NCBI GenBank assembly: GCA_039619475.1
Contig: CM077116.1
Location: forward strand, 102,903,164 to 102,967,163
Reading direction: 5' to 3'
From: Icerya purchasi
Taxonomy: Eukaryota > Arthropoda > Insecta > Hemiptera > Monophlebidae
Length of the DNA stretch: 64,000 bases
The position numbers were made by a program, and so were the translations under genes. The notes under the pieces are model-generated. The model worked only from the letters and a program-made list of their open reading frames with translations, was not told the origin of the DNA and did not search any database. Shown piece after piece: positions 13,146-24,784 of this stretch; the first letter of the stretch is position 1; each line of letters starts with the position of its first letter.

Positions 13146-13855
13146 AATACGTTCCTCTTCCCCTTTGCAGCGGAGAAATCAAATTCCTTTGTTTTGAATT
13201 TAGCATTGTGTAAATATAAATTATAATGTTATCGTTAACTTACATACGGAGTAACCCTGAGCGCATGAAACATCATGCTTGACTGAACTTGGTTTATTTA
13301 TTTATTTTGTATTTGGTTACGTATAACTATGCAGACTGATTTCAATGATTCTTTTTTCTTTTTTTTTTAATGATTGGAAGTGTAACACCGGTGGTTAAAA
13401 AGTGATACCGACCTCAAAATTTGTTGTAAAAGTTAAAAAAGGCAAATGCGCTAAAAGTAAAAAATAATTAGATAAAAGGTAATACATTTCAGGGTAATAT
13501 ACTTAACAATCTTATGGATTATTCTTCAACAACATTAACTTTTCGGTTCGGTGATTTCGTTGTATTTGATAATGTTTACTTTTTCTTCTTTTCATCTTAA
13601 CGGTTAACGAAGAGACCACAACAAAAGGCTAATGCTAGTAAAGGTTAATTACGATCAGTTTTAGGTCATCGAAGGAGTCTAGGAAGTCCGACATGTTTGG
13701 ACCCTGGATTAGGAACCTAAAGAAGAATCCGGTGGGAGCTTCTAGTCTCGTAGAGATAATTCACATTTAGCACAGTGTTCATATGGCCGGGAAACTGAAC
13801 GGTTACAAAAGTGCGCTCTAAATAATAGTGACTTTTTAATATTGTCACTAATGTA
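13146..13855. other. no feature seen
   Basis: AT-rich DNA between the satellite units and a Tc1 relic. I could not find the left terminal repeat of that relic here. Confidence 0.4.
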
Positions 13856-14830
13856 ATGCCGCGTAAATCACGCATTGTGTCTTTTGAAAAAAAAACAACA
13901 AAAAGATCGATAATTTCGAATTGCGACAAATCAGGTGATAAAATAGGTTTTTTGTTGAACTTGTCAAAAAGCAATAGTTTGTAACATAATTAAATGTTTC
14001 CGGAAAGAAAACAGAATCGAAATTATTTGTTAAGAGTGGACGCATCTAAAATAGCTCTCCGTTCCAAATAAACGATTTATCGTCCAAATAGTAGTAAAAA
14101 ATCCGGAAATAAGTGTCCCAAAATTGGCTGCTGAGCGGGGTACGTACGATTCGAAAAAAAATTTTTGGCTAACCAATCGGTGGAATTATTAAAAATAATC
14201 GTTATAATTCACGGATTATTAGATGTAAACCGCACATCACTTCACTGAATAAAACAGAAAGTGTATCGACTTTACCGAAAAGTATAGTTCGGCAGCTAAA
14301 GCGTTTTGAAGGGACATTATTGACGAATTAAAATTTAATATTTCTGGAAGAACAAACAAATTTGACGAAAACTAAATACAGTCTTGGAAATGAAATAAAA
14401 TTTAAAATACAATCGTGAAACATGGTGGCAATTATCGTTTGGAAGTATTTTTCTGTAAATGGTATTGGTCAGCGTCGGTATTTATAAAGGTCAATAAGGC
14501 GACGACAGATATTATTATAGGCAACAATTGTAAAAACATCTTTGTCAAAGCGCTGAAAAATTTATCATTTTGAGTTCGTTTTAGTTTATATCAAAATAAT
14601 GACCGACAACACAAAGCGTATAAAACGAAGGTTGTTATATAACGTTATAAAAGTATTGGAAACACCGCCTTAGTCGCTGGACCGTAATCCGATTGAAAAT
14701 TTGTGGCATTCTTTGTATAGAAAAATCCATCAAAGACCCCAGTTTTCAATCAATCTCAACGACAACATCGACCTACAAGAAGAATGGAATAAAAAGTCTT
14801 TCGGATTATCCGAAAATCTTACATTTTACC
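13856..14830 (+). pseudogene. Tc1-like transposase relic, second copy
   Basis: Heavily decayed Tc1 transposase on the plus strand. The ATG at 13856 starts MPRKSRIVSFEKK, matching the N-terminus of the copy at 180. Around 14095-14150 a fragment reads KKNPEISVPKLAAERG, part of the second helix-turn-helix. Around 14315-14350 the first catalytic region survives (IIDELKFNI, normally a TDESKFN form). 14418-14470 matches the KHGG region. 14588-14650 reads YQNNDRQHKAYK, with asparagine again at the catalytic position. 14670-14705 gives SLDRNPIENLW. Many stops and frameshifts interrupt it. Its terminal repeats were not located. Confidence 0.8.
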
Positions 14831-15184
14831 AATGACACGACGACTAGTAACAACAACTTTATTATTACAAATAAACATCATTTCGGTTCATCTCGTCCTA
14901 TTATTCCGAACTGGTATTTGTAGAGGTTTTTTCTTTTTGTTGTAGTTGCGTCATTTGTTTTATTATTTTTCATTTTTAAATATGTCTGTTAGAAGATTTA
15001 CGGTATAGATACATATGTTTCTTTACATTTACATTAATAAAACTGTTCCATTTAATGATCGTAATTCATTGTATTTACCGATACCCGAATTCTAATAGTT
15101 CAGCGGTATCTGATTTAAAAAGAATTTTTAATTACATTACTTTTTATTCCGATTTCTGAGACGTCTTTTAATTTAGCTGTTGTT
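14831..15184. other. no feature seen
   Basis: AT-rich; a right terminal repeat for the preceding Tc1 relic would be expected here but none is recognisable. Confidence 0.4.
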
Positions 15185-15560
15185 GAGCGAATCGAGAAAG
15201 CTTACTCCGCTGAAATTGGAAATGATCGTGATGCGAACGGATGATCAACTGGTGGGGTAAAGGCTGTGTAGGTGAGTCTGTGCACGTGACTGCCAGTGTA
15301 AGTGTTGGCGTGACCTTCAGCTGGTACGTGTCGAATCTAAACGGTTACTTAAGTGCGGTGGCGGTGAGCTGCTGCGGGTAGATCTATGTAAAATCCCGCC
15401 TTTTCGGAATAAGACGGACAGCTGTGAATCGAACGAATTCGTCGCTAATAGACTGTGTAGGGTTTGTTACCAGTTTACCCCGCACCCTCTAGGAGCCGGT
15501 TGCTAATTTGCTTACCGCGCAGTACCAATGCCGTATTTCAGTGTGGTCCTATTTAGGCGC
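15185..15560 (+). other. GC-richer island, possible non-coding exon or old repeat
   Basis: About 370 bp that is clearly richer in G and C than its surroundings. It contains a good splice-donor string (gtgtaggtgagtctg, near 15266) and ends shortly before an AATAAA-type signal (caataaagta, near 15578). No long open frame and no known domain. It could be a remnant exon, a promoter-proximal patch or an unrecognised repeat. Confidence 0.3.
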
Positions 15561-16410
15561 AGTCTTATTTCTATTCAATAAAGTATAAAAAAAGATTGAT
15601 AAAAACTGCTATTAGGTGAAAAATCTTTTTCTTTTTTTTTATTTATCATATACATACATATGTATATACACGCAAAGAGGATTCACTTCGCTTCTATGAG
15701 ATTCACTTAAAAACTCTTCTAGACCGAGTTTGAAAATTCTTTTGCTGTTCGAAAGCTACTCTCTATATTCTTGAACAAGAAAATCATTAGCTTTTTCAGT
15801 TGTTATTTATTGCCGACTTCCACAAAGAAGGAGTTTATGCGTTCGTTGCTTGTGTTTTTTTTTTTTTTTATGTCTGTTGGCTTATAACTTGTACTCATGT
15901 GGAACGGTTTTAACGCTTCTACCATTTAGCGATGGTACCACGTGAATACCGATGAAAATCGATCAGCAAAAATACTCAGTAGTCGTTAAAATAAACGTAA
16001 AAAAAAAGATACGCTTTCTTCAGATAATTTTTTAATACAACTGACGCGATTGAATTAAAATACTATCAATTTACACCATCGACACGTAACCTGAACAAAT
16101 TAATGTATTAACGGTGTTAATTACCACGCAAATGTAGATTTGAATAATGAAAATGAATTTTCATAGAATTATTTACAAGCTTATCACTTTTGAAAAAATC
16201 GATTTTTCGAAAATTCAAGGTGTCACGCTAAAAATTGTAAAATATGGAACTTAACTAAAAGAATAAAAAAATAGCGACACTTAAAGGTTTTCCGGACACT
16301 ATTTAATAAAAATGCACCAAAAAGCGAAAAATAATTATTCGATAGAAAGTAATAAATTTCATTGTAATAATAATGATGATCCTTAAGCGGCATAAATACT
16401 TATTAGAGTC
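15561..16410. other. no feature seen
   Basis: AT-rich, with T-runs at 15630 and 15857. Nothing supportable. Confidence 0.4.
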
Positions 16411-16497
16411 GGCACCAAATTCAAATTGCAATAACAAAAACTGCATTAAATATTCGATAAATTATTTCTAGATATTGTAATTTCAATTTAGTGCCCA
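16411..16497. repeat. short inverted repeat (hairpin)
   Basis: ggcaccaaattcaaattgca at 16413 is complementary, with a few mismatches, to tattgtaatttcaatttagt (about 16473-16492). The arms are about 24 bp with a ~40-bp loop. A related but weaker pair occurs at 8582-8690, so this may be the end of a small dispersed element. Confidence 0.5.
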
Positions 16498-16521
16498 CCC
16501 CAAAAAGTGAATGCTGTATAA

Positions 16522-18228
16522 CAGGTGTGGCCAAACTTTTATCTCTTATGGGCGACTTATTCTCTAAAACGTAATCTGCGGGCGACTGTGAATATGGGTA
16601 AACAATTTCAGGATTTTTCAAATTTTTCATTGATATTTTAATAAATAACGAACAAGAATTTCAGTTTAAAAAAATATTACGGCAAATAAAGCAAACAAAT
16701 GATTATATTTTTTTATTTTATAAAGTACAATAATATTTATAAAATTTAAAAAAAAATTACAATGTAAAGAAATAAGTACACAAAAAAATTTTAGCAAATA
16801 AAGAAAAAAAATAATAGTTGTACTTTTTTTTTATTTTTTTGTTATGAAATACTTATTAACTTAGAAAAAATACACCGTAAATAAGCAAATGAATAAAAAT
16901 GTGACCTTGCATAAGTGCAGCAAGTTTCTCAAAATTTGGTTCATATGAACTTAAGGCAATTCTCAAACATGATTCCAAATGTTGATCTGTTAATTGCGTT
17001 TGTTTTTTTTTTACCTCCCTTGGGTTTTCTACCAGAGAGCATTCGCCCAGCAAAATGGAATAGATGCATGGAATAGAATGGAAATTATATTTTTATTTTT
17101 TCGACAATGGAATCAAGAAACACCCCTAGAATAGGAACAACTGAGAGAATAGGTAGAGAAGGAACGTAAGAGGCATTGAAAGGAGCAGGAAGACCAAGCT
17201 TTAAAAGATGATAATAAAGTAACTGGTTTTGATCGCATTCTTAAATGAAAATGCGAATTCATATAAATATGTTGATCCAAAGAAGGCATTGAAACGTGTA
17301 ACAGTTGTCCATATATTTGGATATTTATCTTTTTTTATCAGTTTCCAAAAATTACAATCTGGAACCAGTAACTTAAGATTTATGTCACATTTAATGTTTA
17401 TTATTTTTTCTTCAAAGGTTGTTAAATTTTGTAGTATCGAGAAAGTTGTTTAGTTTCTGAGCTACACTTTCGACATCGATGTCATTAAATGAGCAAGACA
17501 AAAAACTGGCGATATCTTCAAGTTCACTTAATGTTAGAAATCTTCTTTCAAATTCTTTTAAAAGCAGTGCAATAATATCGACATATTTATTGTAAGATTC
17601 TTTTTATTTTTAGACTCATCAGCCAGATTTTGATAATGCTTTAAATCACGACGTTTTAATTGCATTGCAAGCATATTTAGTTTCTCTTTAAATGACTTCA
17701 AAATGCTTATCATATCTATTATTGTTTTACCTTTACCCTCTAGTTGCAGGTTTAATTGGTGTAATTTTTCAGCAATATCGCAGAAAAAAGAAAGATCAAG
17801 AAGCCATTTTTGATCATTTAGTTGAAGATATGAATCACCTTTTGTTTGTAAATATGAGTGCATATTTATGGCAGAAGTTCTCTTAGCATAATTTTAAATT
17901 AAAACTTATTACATATAAATTTATCTTCAAACGAACCGTGGGTAATAACCTTATTATTTTACGTCTGGTACATGATTTTACGTCATTTTGTGCGATTGCC
18001 ATTTACATGCACATGCGTTACGACTATAATTAATTTAAAAGTTAACATTCACTTGCATTGTTCATCGGGATAAATACAAACAGTATGGGGCTACGTTGCA
18101 TAGTCTATTCTGGTAAGAATAAATTATCGCATTAAGATTTTCAAACATTAATTTAAGTGAAGGCAAATTGTTCAACTTTAGCTTCGCGGTCGATCGGTCG
18201 ACCGCGGTCGACGTTTTGGCCACCCCTG
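16522..18228 (-). mobile_element. hAT transposon, GTF2IRD2/ZBED-like, decayed
   Basis: The left terminus reads caggtgtggccaaac. The right terminus reads gttttggccacccctg, which is its inverted complement with one substitution and one extra base. Both are flanked by the exact 8-bp duplication ctgtataa (16514-16521 and 18229-18236). Terminus, duplication length and encoded protein all fit hAT. The transposase runs on the minus strand and is broken. Confidence 0.93.
16856..17863 (-). pseudogene. hAT transposase fragments, GTF2IRD2-like
   Basis: Three blocks are readable on the minus strand from high to low coordinates. 17863-17558 has WLLDLSFFCDIAEKLHQLNL followed by a KGKTI motif, characteristic of the central part of hAT transposases related to GTF2IRD2, ZBED5 and FAM200. 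About 17580-17440 continues as a DI.ALLKEFERRF-type segment. 17000-16900 contains LTDQHLESCLRIALSSYEPN, the conserved C-terminal end of the dimerisation region. The parts lie in different frames with stops between. The N-terminal zinc finger expected between 17.9 and 18.2 kb is not recognisable, so the copy probably also lost its 5' coding part. It would have cut and joined DNA at the element ends and cannot do so now. Confidence 0.85.
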
Positions 18229-18236
18229 CTGTATAA

Positions 18237-20334
18237 GAATGATCATAATATTACTTTAAGGTATACATTGTTCTGGAACGGAATATTTTTTTTTTTCGAA
18301 TAATTGTTTTTTACTTTTTAGTGTACTTTTATTTAATTTTTACAGTAAATTTTGAGTCGGAATTTTTTTAAAAAATCGTTTTATTTCACTTCCTTTTATT
18401 TCTTGAATTAATAAAATAATTCTAATTATTATCAATATTGTTATATATAGTTCTTAATTATTTCTTATTCGGACAAAACCGTATGTTCCAGCTGGTATAT
18501 TAATAAAATTAATTTCACCATTTTAATCGAATTCACGAATTTCACGCTTGAACGTTATAAAAAAATGCTTTTTTTTGTATAGCGTTACAATAAATTTTAT
18601 ACGCAATATATAGAACTTTTTTTCCCGTCGAACATTATGATTTCAACGTAATTCCTGGAAATAAACTTAGTTTTAAACCATTAAAATATGTACACTTTTT
18701 TTTTGGGGGGGGGGGGGATATGTACACTTAAGAAGCAATAATCTGCGCATAAAACATATAACAGCGAAAAGAACTAATCACAGATTTCACATGATAACGA
18801 AAAAGAAAACGGAAAAAATGATGCGATTGAGTACCATCGCAAAAAAAAAAACGTATTGCCAAAAAATGTTTTCTTGCATTCTGTAACATCTAGAGAGTTA
18901 ATTGCTTATTTAGACAACGTATTTTCCTCGTTGAAATACAGGCAATCTACGAAACGTGCAAAATTTTAAAATTGAAGGATCCAAATTTTTAAATTAATTG
19001 GATGTCGAATGCGAGTGACTTAAATTATAATCAGTATTGGTTACCTACCACTGAAATGTAGTTCCGAAAAAAAATAAGTACGATTAACATTCCGTAATAT
19101 TCTTCTCTCTTGCATGATTTAGATAGGAGATTTTAGTTTTTGAGATATTTTAATCCGTACTTAACTTACGTTAATCAGCATGTTCATATTGCTTTTTTTA
19201 AAGAAATAAACGTACTATACGGGAAGTGCAGTCATTTTATTATAAAAATCCACAAAGTAAGACAATTAGAAATCGAAAGAACTGGCCCGTGGAATCATTA
19301 GCGGGCCCAATCTTATAGTATATATGTATACATATATGTAATACTTGAAAATATGTGCATCATCTAAGATTATTACGGTACACACGTGGTCGACATGTAT
19401 TTTATATTTAAATTATAGATTAGGTTAATTTGAGAAATTGTACGTATCAGTGTTCTGTTTTTTACCGGTGATCTGTGGGAAAACTTCGTTTACAGATGTT
19501 AATTTTGGTTCTTTAATTTAATGATTTTGTATACACAAATAGAACTTTTTATAAGTATTCAATGTAAAATGTGCATATCTTTTAAAAATGTAAACATATT
19601 ACAGCAAAAACCAAGAGCAGTTATTTTTTTTTTTAAATTGATAAAATCGCAAATTTAGCTATTTTCTATGTAACCGATATTTGAACTTTCTAAAGTTGGT
19701 TAACTTCAACTTATTTTAAGTAAAAAATTTACGAAAAAAGTGAGGTAACCCCATCGCACTTCAGTCAGTTACTGACGTAAAAAAATTGAAACTATTTTGA
19801 AATGAAAATTCGATTAAAGTCCATGAAATAATTTTATATTTCATTTATTTACTTTCAGTTTTACCATACCGGAGGAAATTAACACCAGTTATCTATATGA
19901 GTTCGAGTAATAAGTAACGTAACGTAATTTAAATTAAATTACTGGATAAGGTGAACATTTTGTGTACTTAATAAAATACAACCGGGCACCCATTCGGTAG
20001 GAAATTAAAAATAAAATGCTAAACTCTGATACTCGAACATATTATTTAATATAAATAATATAATACATTAAAGCAAGCTGAAACGGAATATATTCAAACA
20101 GAATAATTGTATAATAAACAATTTATCTTGTACATATAATGATTATTTTTTGCGAGTTCGTAATATTTCCAAACACGATCATTTCGGAAGTTTCATTTAT
20201 CTTATTTTTTTAATTACACTGAATAGTATTAGGTACAATACATGGCGTCGCCTGTCGATGACCGGGGGGGGGGGGGGCAAGATGATAGAAAGAGGATATG
20301 AGTTATAGGAAAAATAAAATGTATAGTTTGTAAA
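18237..20334. other. no supported gene
   Basis: AT-rich. Two homopolymer G tracts stand out: 18707-18717 (11 G) and 20264-20277 (14 G). Nothing else recognised. Confidence 0.5.
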
Positions 20335-20845
20335 GGCTTTCAAAGTTGCTATAAAGCTCAAAAAAGCGCGAAAATTTGCGTGCCGCCTAGCGTTGCGAGT
20401 ATTATAGCTAAAAATTTAAAGCATGGTTAAAAATATGTGCTTCCGCGTATATTTCTGTAATTTGGTACATCCAGGTCTCCAGCTTTAAAAATAAAACTCC
20501 GGGGCTTTGAACGCTCAAAATTTTGTAAAAAAATATTTTTTTTGTTCGGTCATGTAATATATCGTTTGAAAGATCGCTATTTATCAGGAACAAAACCTTA
20601 TATAATTTTCTTAAAAAAACTTTCAAAGTTGCCGTAAAGTTCAAAAAAGTGCGAAAAATGACTTGCCCCCCCTAGCACCACCGCGAATATTACCGTTAAA
20701 AATTTCAAACGCGGTTGAAAATATGCGCTTCACGTATATTTCTCCAGTTTGGAACATCCGAGTTTCCAGCTTTAAAATTGTACCCCCGGAGCACCGAAAC
20801 GCCAAAGCTTGACTCCCGCGCAAGGATGATATGTGAAATCGTGAA
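20335..20845. repeat. two tandem units of the ~283-bp satellite-like repeat, locus 2
   Basis: Unit 1 from about 20366 and unit 2 from about 20647 (spacing about 281) share the landmark order seen at 12.6-13.1 kb: gcgaaaa, a ctagcgttgc or ctagcaccacc block, an acgtatatttct block, then catccaggtctccag or catccgagtttccag. The second unit ends early at about 20810. Confidence 0.8.
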
Positions 20846-21090
20846 GCGCTGCACATTTTTATTACCTTTCTTCATGGATGTAATCGTTAACTTTTTTTCT
20901 TTATTTTGTAATAATTTTTCGAAAATACATAAATATTGAAATTAAGACGATACATAGAAGATTAACTTGACAGGGGTAAGGGTGATACATAAAATTTTAA
21001 AGTATTGCACATTTTTATTACTTTTCTTCATGCATGTAATCGTTAACTTTTTTTCTTTATTTTGTAACAATTTTCCAAGAATACATATGT
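20826..21090. repeat. ~158-bp tandem duplication
   Basis: The block containing gcacatttttattac, then cttcatg.atgtaatcgttaac, then a ctttattttgtaa stretch occurs at 20850-20935 and again at 21007-21085 with few changes. Confidence 0.75.
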
Positions 21091-22263
21091 ACATATACTA
21101 AGATTATTTCCGAATTACACCAATTACAAAAGTTACTTACATTAAATTTGAAGTATTTTAACATTCAAAAATTACAAATTTGTATATTTTTCTATTTTTC
21201 AATAAGATATAAAATAAATTTATCGATAATTCTTCATACAGCGATCGATCTGCGATTGAACTAAACAACGACAACATTGTACGTAGTAATATGAACTAAA
21301 CTGGAGCGTCTTTTCTAGGACTTTACGTAGAAAATATTTTAAAACTAATTTATAAACACATTTATCAATTTAAAGTCTCTTTCCGTACAACTTTGCTTTT
21401 CAGTAATATACACAACAACAATGTAGAGGTCCTTTGAAATCGCTTTCCGGATGGATTTAATTTATTATTTATGCTACATATTTATTTTACTGTGCGCATT
21501 TAAATAAATGAAAACTGTTGAAAAAATGACGAACACTTTGACAAAAGACAATGTACACGATATAAATCACAATTTAAAATGTCACGCGGTTCAATTTTCC
21601 CCCAGTACTCCACACCTCGAAATCACGAACAGTGTCATAAGAAACAGTTTTTTTTTCTGGCATCATCATTCCTGTAACAAACCTGTTGCAGAGTACCCCC
21701 TCTCTCACCCACATATATTCTTTCATACTCTTCTTATCCCTGATCGAAGACAGACGCCGCATATTTATATTTACACACGCTTGTGCAATTATACATCCTA
21801 CCGCATATAAAGTCACGATACGTTTTTCTGAAATTCCTCTCCGTAATGCCGAAAGCAAATCATAGATCGCGCCACTTAAATTATTTTTCGAAACGCTTAG
21901 AATTTCCCGTTCCCAGGCAAATTTAGGGATAAAAAATGTATAAAAACACTCTTATATAGAAATGAAAAGTTGCATACAAATTTCAAGTCAATATATCCGC
22001 TACTTTTTGAGTTTATCGATCTCATATATGTGGACATCCATTTTTATATACATACATATATTGATTGATTAATATATACAAGAATTGCTCGTTTAAAGAT
22101 ATTATATATATATATAATACATATACATATATACCGATGTACATACTGATTATACTGCAAAGCAAATAAAAAAAGATTTTTCGTTTAATAGCGGTTTTTG
22201 TCAATATATTTTTTATATCTTTTTTTGTAGAAATTAAATTTTACCGAATTAAGACTGTGCCCA
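21091..22263. other. no supported gene
   Basis: AT-rich. Overlapping frames at 21.5-21.86 kb on both strands (100 and 94 codons) have no recognised domain. AT microsatellite at 22100-22135. Confidence 0.5.
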
Positions 22264-22271
22264 AATAGGAC

Positions 22272-22713
22272 CATTGGCGCACTCAAGGGGGTGCCACGGG
22301 GCCATTGCTCCCTCCCAAAAATCTTCGAAATCTTAATTTCGTTTTGTAACGTTTTGTTTTACTTTATTTTTTTTTAAAAACACACATATTTACTTTTTGC
22401 TTATATTACAAGTATAATGTTATATACCTTTACCTAATTTTTTTAAAATAAAATTCGTATGCTTACCTAATTTATGCTTATTAAAAACATAATGTTACGT
22501 TTCTATTATTTGTATTACTTTTTTTAAATAAAATTCGTCAGTTTTGTAATTTAAAAAAAAAATAATATTCGTTAATTTTGTATTTTTTATTTTAATTTAC
22601 AGACCACGGAAATAGATAGGTACTTAGTGGTGGTACTGATTGTGAGTTACCACCCCCTAACTCATCTTCTAAATTCTAACCCCGACCAAAAAAAAATCCT
22701 GAGTGCGCTTTTG
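22272..22713. mobile_element. non-autonomous hAT-like element with exact 8-bp duplication
   Basis: The left end reads cattggcgcactcaagg. The right end reads cctgagtgcgcttttg, the complement with a few differences. The flanks are the identical octamer aataggac at 22264-22271 and 22714-22721. The interior is AT-rich and non-coding, so the element must rely on a hAT transposase from elsewhere. Confidence 0.88.
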
Positions 22714-22721
22714 AATAGGAC

Positions 22722-23109
22722 GACACGGTACCCACTATTAGGAGCCAAATCTAACTTAAATCTAAATGATAATACATATTTACGTAACAGTTTTGTAGCT
22801 GCAATTAGCAGATATGGAACAGAGCTCTATGGAAGTATTTGCAGAAGTAATCACCGACGACGAATGGTAACAGTCCAAGATAGCTGGCGTGATCAACATC
22901 GAAATATGTATCGAATGTTTTTAAACGTTACACGTCTACGAAAGAACGTACAGAATTCGTCTTCCGGCTGGTTTGCCAAGACATCTTATAAAAAGCGATA
23001 TCTTAGCAATCACCGAAATCGCATCACAGCAGCAACTCCGTCTGTAATGGATATTATCTTTTTTCCTTCTTTTCGTTTTCTCTGCCCTCTTCTTGTCTTA
23101 CATTATTAG
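22722..23109 (+). other. unexplained open frame downstream of the MITE
   Basis: The plus strand stays open from the MITE end to the TAG near 23107, about 128 codons (160 if the start inside the MITE is counted). Base composition is more balanced than the surroundings and the translation is rich in arginine, asparagine and serine. A hydrophobic stretch of about 20 residues (FFPSFRFLCPLLVL) ends it. I recognise no domain. It could be a broken exon, an unknown element or chance. Confidence 0.2.
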
Positions 23110-23820
23110 GGCTGTTTATGGTTTTATTACCAGCGGCTTAAAGAAAAAAAGAGAAAAATTGCGTTGCTCTAAATAGTTCTTAAATATAAGAACTTTGTTG
23201 CCAGCGTTTACAGCACTGACGACGTTTAAAAATTGTTTTACTAGAAAATATGCTAATGATTTCGTAACTAATTTTATTTATACTTTAAGAGAAAAATTCA
23301 AAACTCCTTTTCCTTTTTCTTCTTCTTCTTTTTTTTTTTATTTATTATAAGGGAAATGATTCGCGACTTGTAAAATAAGTAGAAACACTGTAAATGGTCT
23401 TAATATTTAGAAAACTGATGGGTTATGAATCCTACGAATACCGGATAACAAACATAAAGTACATGATTGTAACTGTTTTTAATCTATACAATAATAGTTT
23501 TACATGAAATGAAATTATAGAGAACGGATGATAAAAATCCATAAATGTAATTCAACTACCAGAATGACATAAACATGCTTAAAGAAAAACTACATTTATC
23601 ACCGATGTAACCCAGTATTGCTTCATTCTTTGTCGAAATATTTATGTAGACAAGTCATTTTTTCTGTTACGAAAACAACAACTTCGAATACAAGAGGTTT
23701 GAACTCGTTTGAGCCTTTCTTATTGAATTATAAATTATAACATCATTATACAAAACATTAAAAAAAAAAAAAAAAAAAAAAGTTCACACCAATCGAGTAA
23801 AAACAACTTTAGACCATCAC
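23110..23820. other. no gene; A-run
   Basis: AT-rich with a T-run (23330) and an A-run (about 23760-23780). The A-run lies just before the LINE fragment and may be the tail of an unrecognised retroelement. Confidence 0.5.
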
Positions 23821-24160
23821 ACCTTCACCTTATCAAAGCTTTGTGTGGGCTTCGCATCGGGCACACAAAATACTCACATGGTCACATTTTGTCTGAACTC
23901 TTCGTTCCGCTATGCTCCTCATGCGACGCCCCTTTCACTGTTAGTGTTAGCCATTTTATCGTTCTATGTCCGCTACTCCAAAGCCTGCGGCTCAAGCACA
24001 AATTACCTCCTAAACTTAAATCTCAACTACAGGACGATCCTGTAGCTATCACATCCCTTCTATCCTTTCTTAAGGAATCTGGACTAATTAAAAAATGTCA
24101 TACCAACTTTTCGCACTTCTCGTCAAAGATGCATACATGGTGCGGTAAATAAAAAAAAAA
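23821..24160 (+). pseudogene. non-LTR retrotransposon 3' end (LINE tail)
   Basis: The frame 23841-24152 reads CGLRIGHTKYSHGHILS followed by a cysteine pair and a C-terminal ECP/LCP-like motif (HFIVLCPLL). This is the small region after RNase H in I/R1/Loa-type non-LTR elements, where RLRIGHT.LTH...C..C...H.L..CP is conserved. It stops just before an A-run (24149-24159), the usual poly-A end. Only about the last 110 residues remain, as expected for a 5'-truncated insertion. Confidence 0.75.
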
Positions 24161-24295
24161 AGGAGAGTAGACCTAAGTCATAAATAAAAGTACTTTTCTA
24201 CAGAAAACATACATACATATATATGTAGGTTCAGAAAACAATCCGTACCAAAAAACATAATTACCATACGGAAGCATGAAGCTTATTAATTATAT

Positions 24296-24426
24296 ATTAT
24301 TACGTACTAGTCAAATGAATGACTAGTTACGTAATAAAATTTCCTAAAATTTATAAAATTTTATATCCTTTTTGGTCACTAATTATTACGTTACCAGTCA
24401 AATAAATGACTACTTACGTTATAAAT
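24296..24426. repeat. two tandem copies of a ~40-bp palindrome
   Basis: attattacgtactagtcaaa then tgaatgactagttacgtaat forms a near-perfect hairpin with core actagtca / tgactagt (24296-24336). A diverged copy, attattacgttaccagtcaa then ataaatgactacttacgtta, lies at 24382-24423, 86 bp on. Confidence 0.8.
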
Positions 24427-24784
24427 TATATTCTTTAAAATCTACAAATCTCTATCGAAAACTGAAAGATATACTCCAAGGAAAATTCTCAGAATAATCA
24501 CAATTTCCTATTTATCTTTCAAATTATTATTATTATTATATAATTCTATAAGATTTGAAAATATTTTGGCAGCTGCTCAGGAAAAACGAATTTTACAATT
24601 TATATATAAATTACAATTAAAATTTCAATTTATCGCACACATGTACACCAATACATAAAAAAAAAAAAATAATTATAATATTCTTATTCTCTAGCCTGTT
24701 TTATCTGACTATACAAATTCTGCATCCCTTGCCGATTATTTTGTCTTAGTGTCTATTTGTTTAGGGGGAAAGGAACTTTTCTTG
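24427..24784. other. no feature seen
   Basis: AT-rich with a TAT microsatellite (24524-24540) and an A-run at 24657-24669, directly before the next LINE fragment. Confidence 0.5.
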
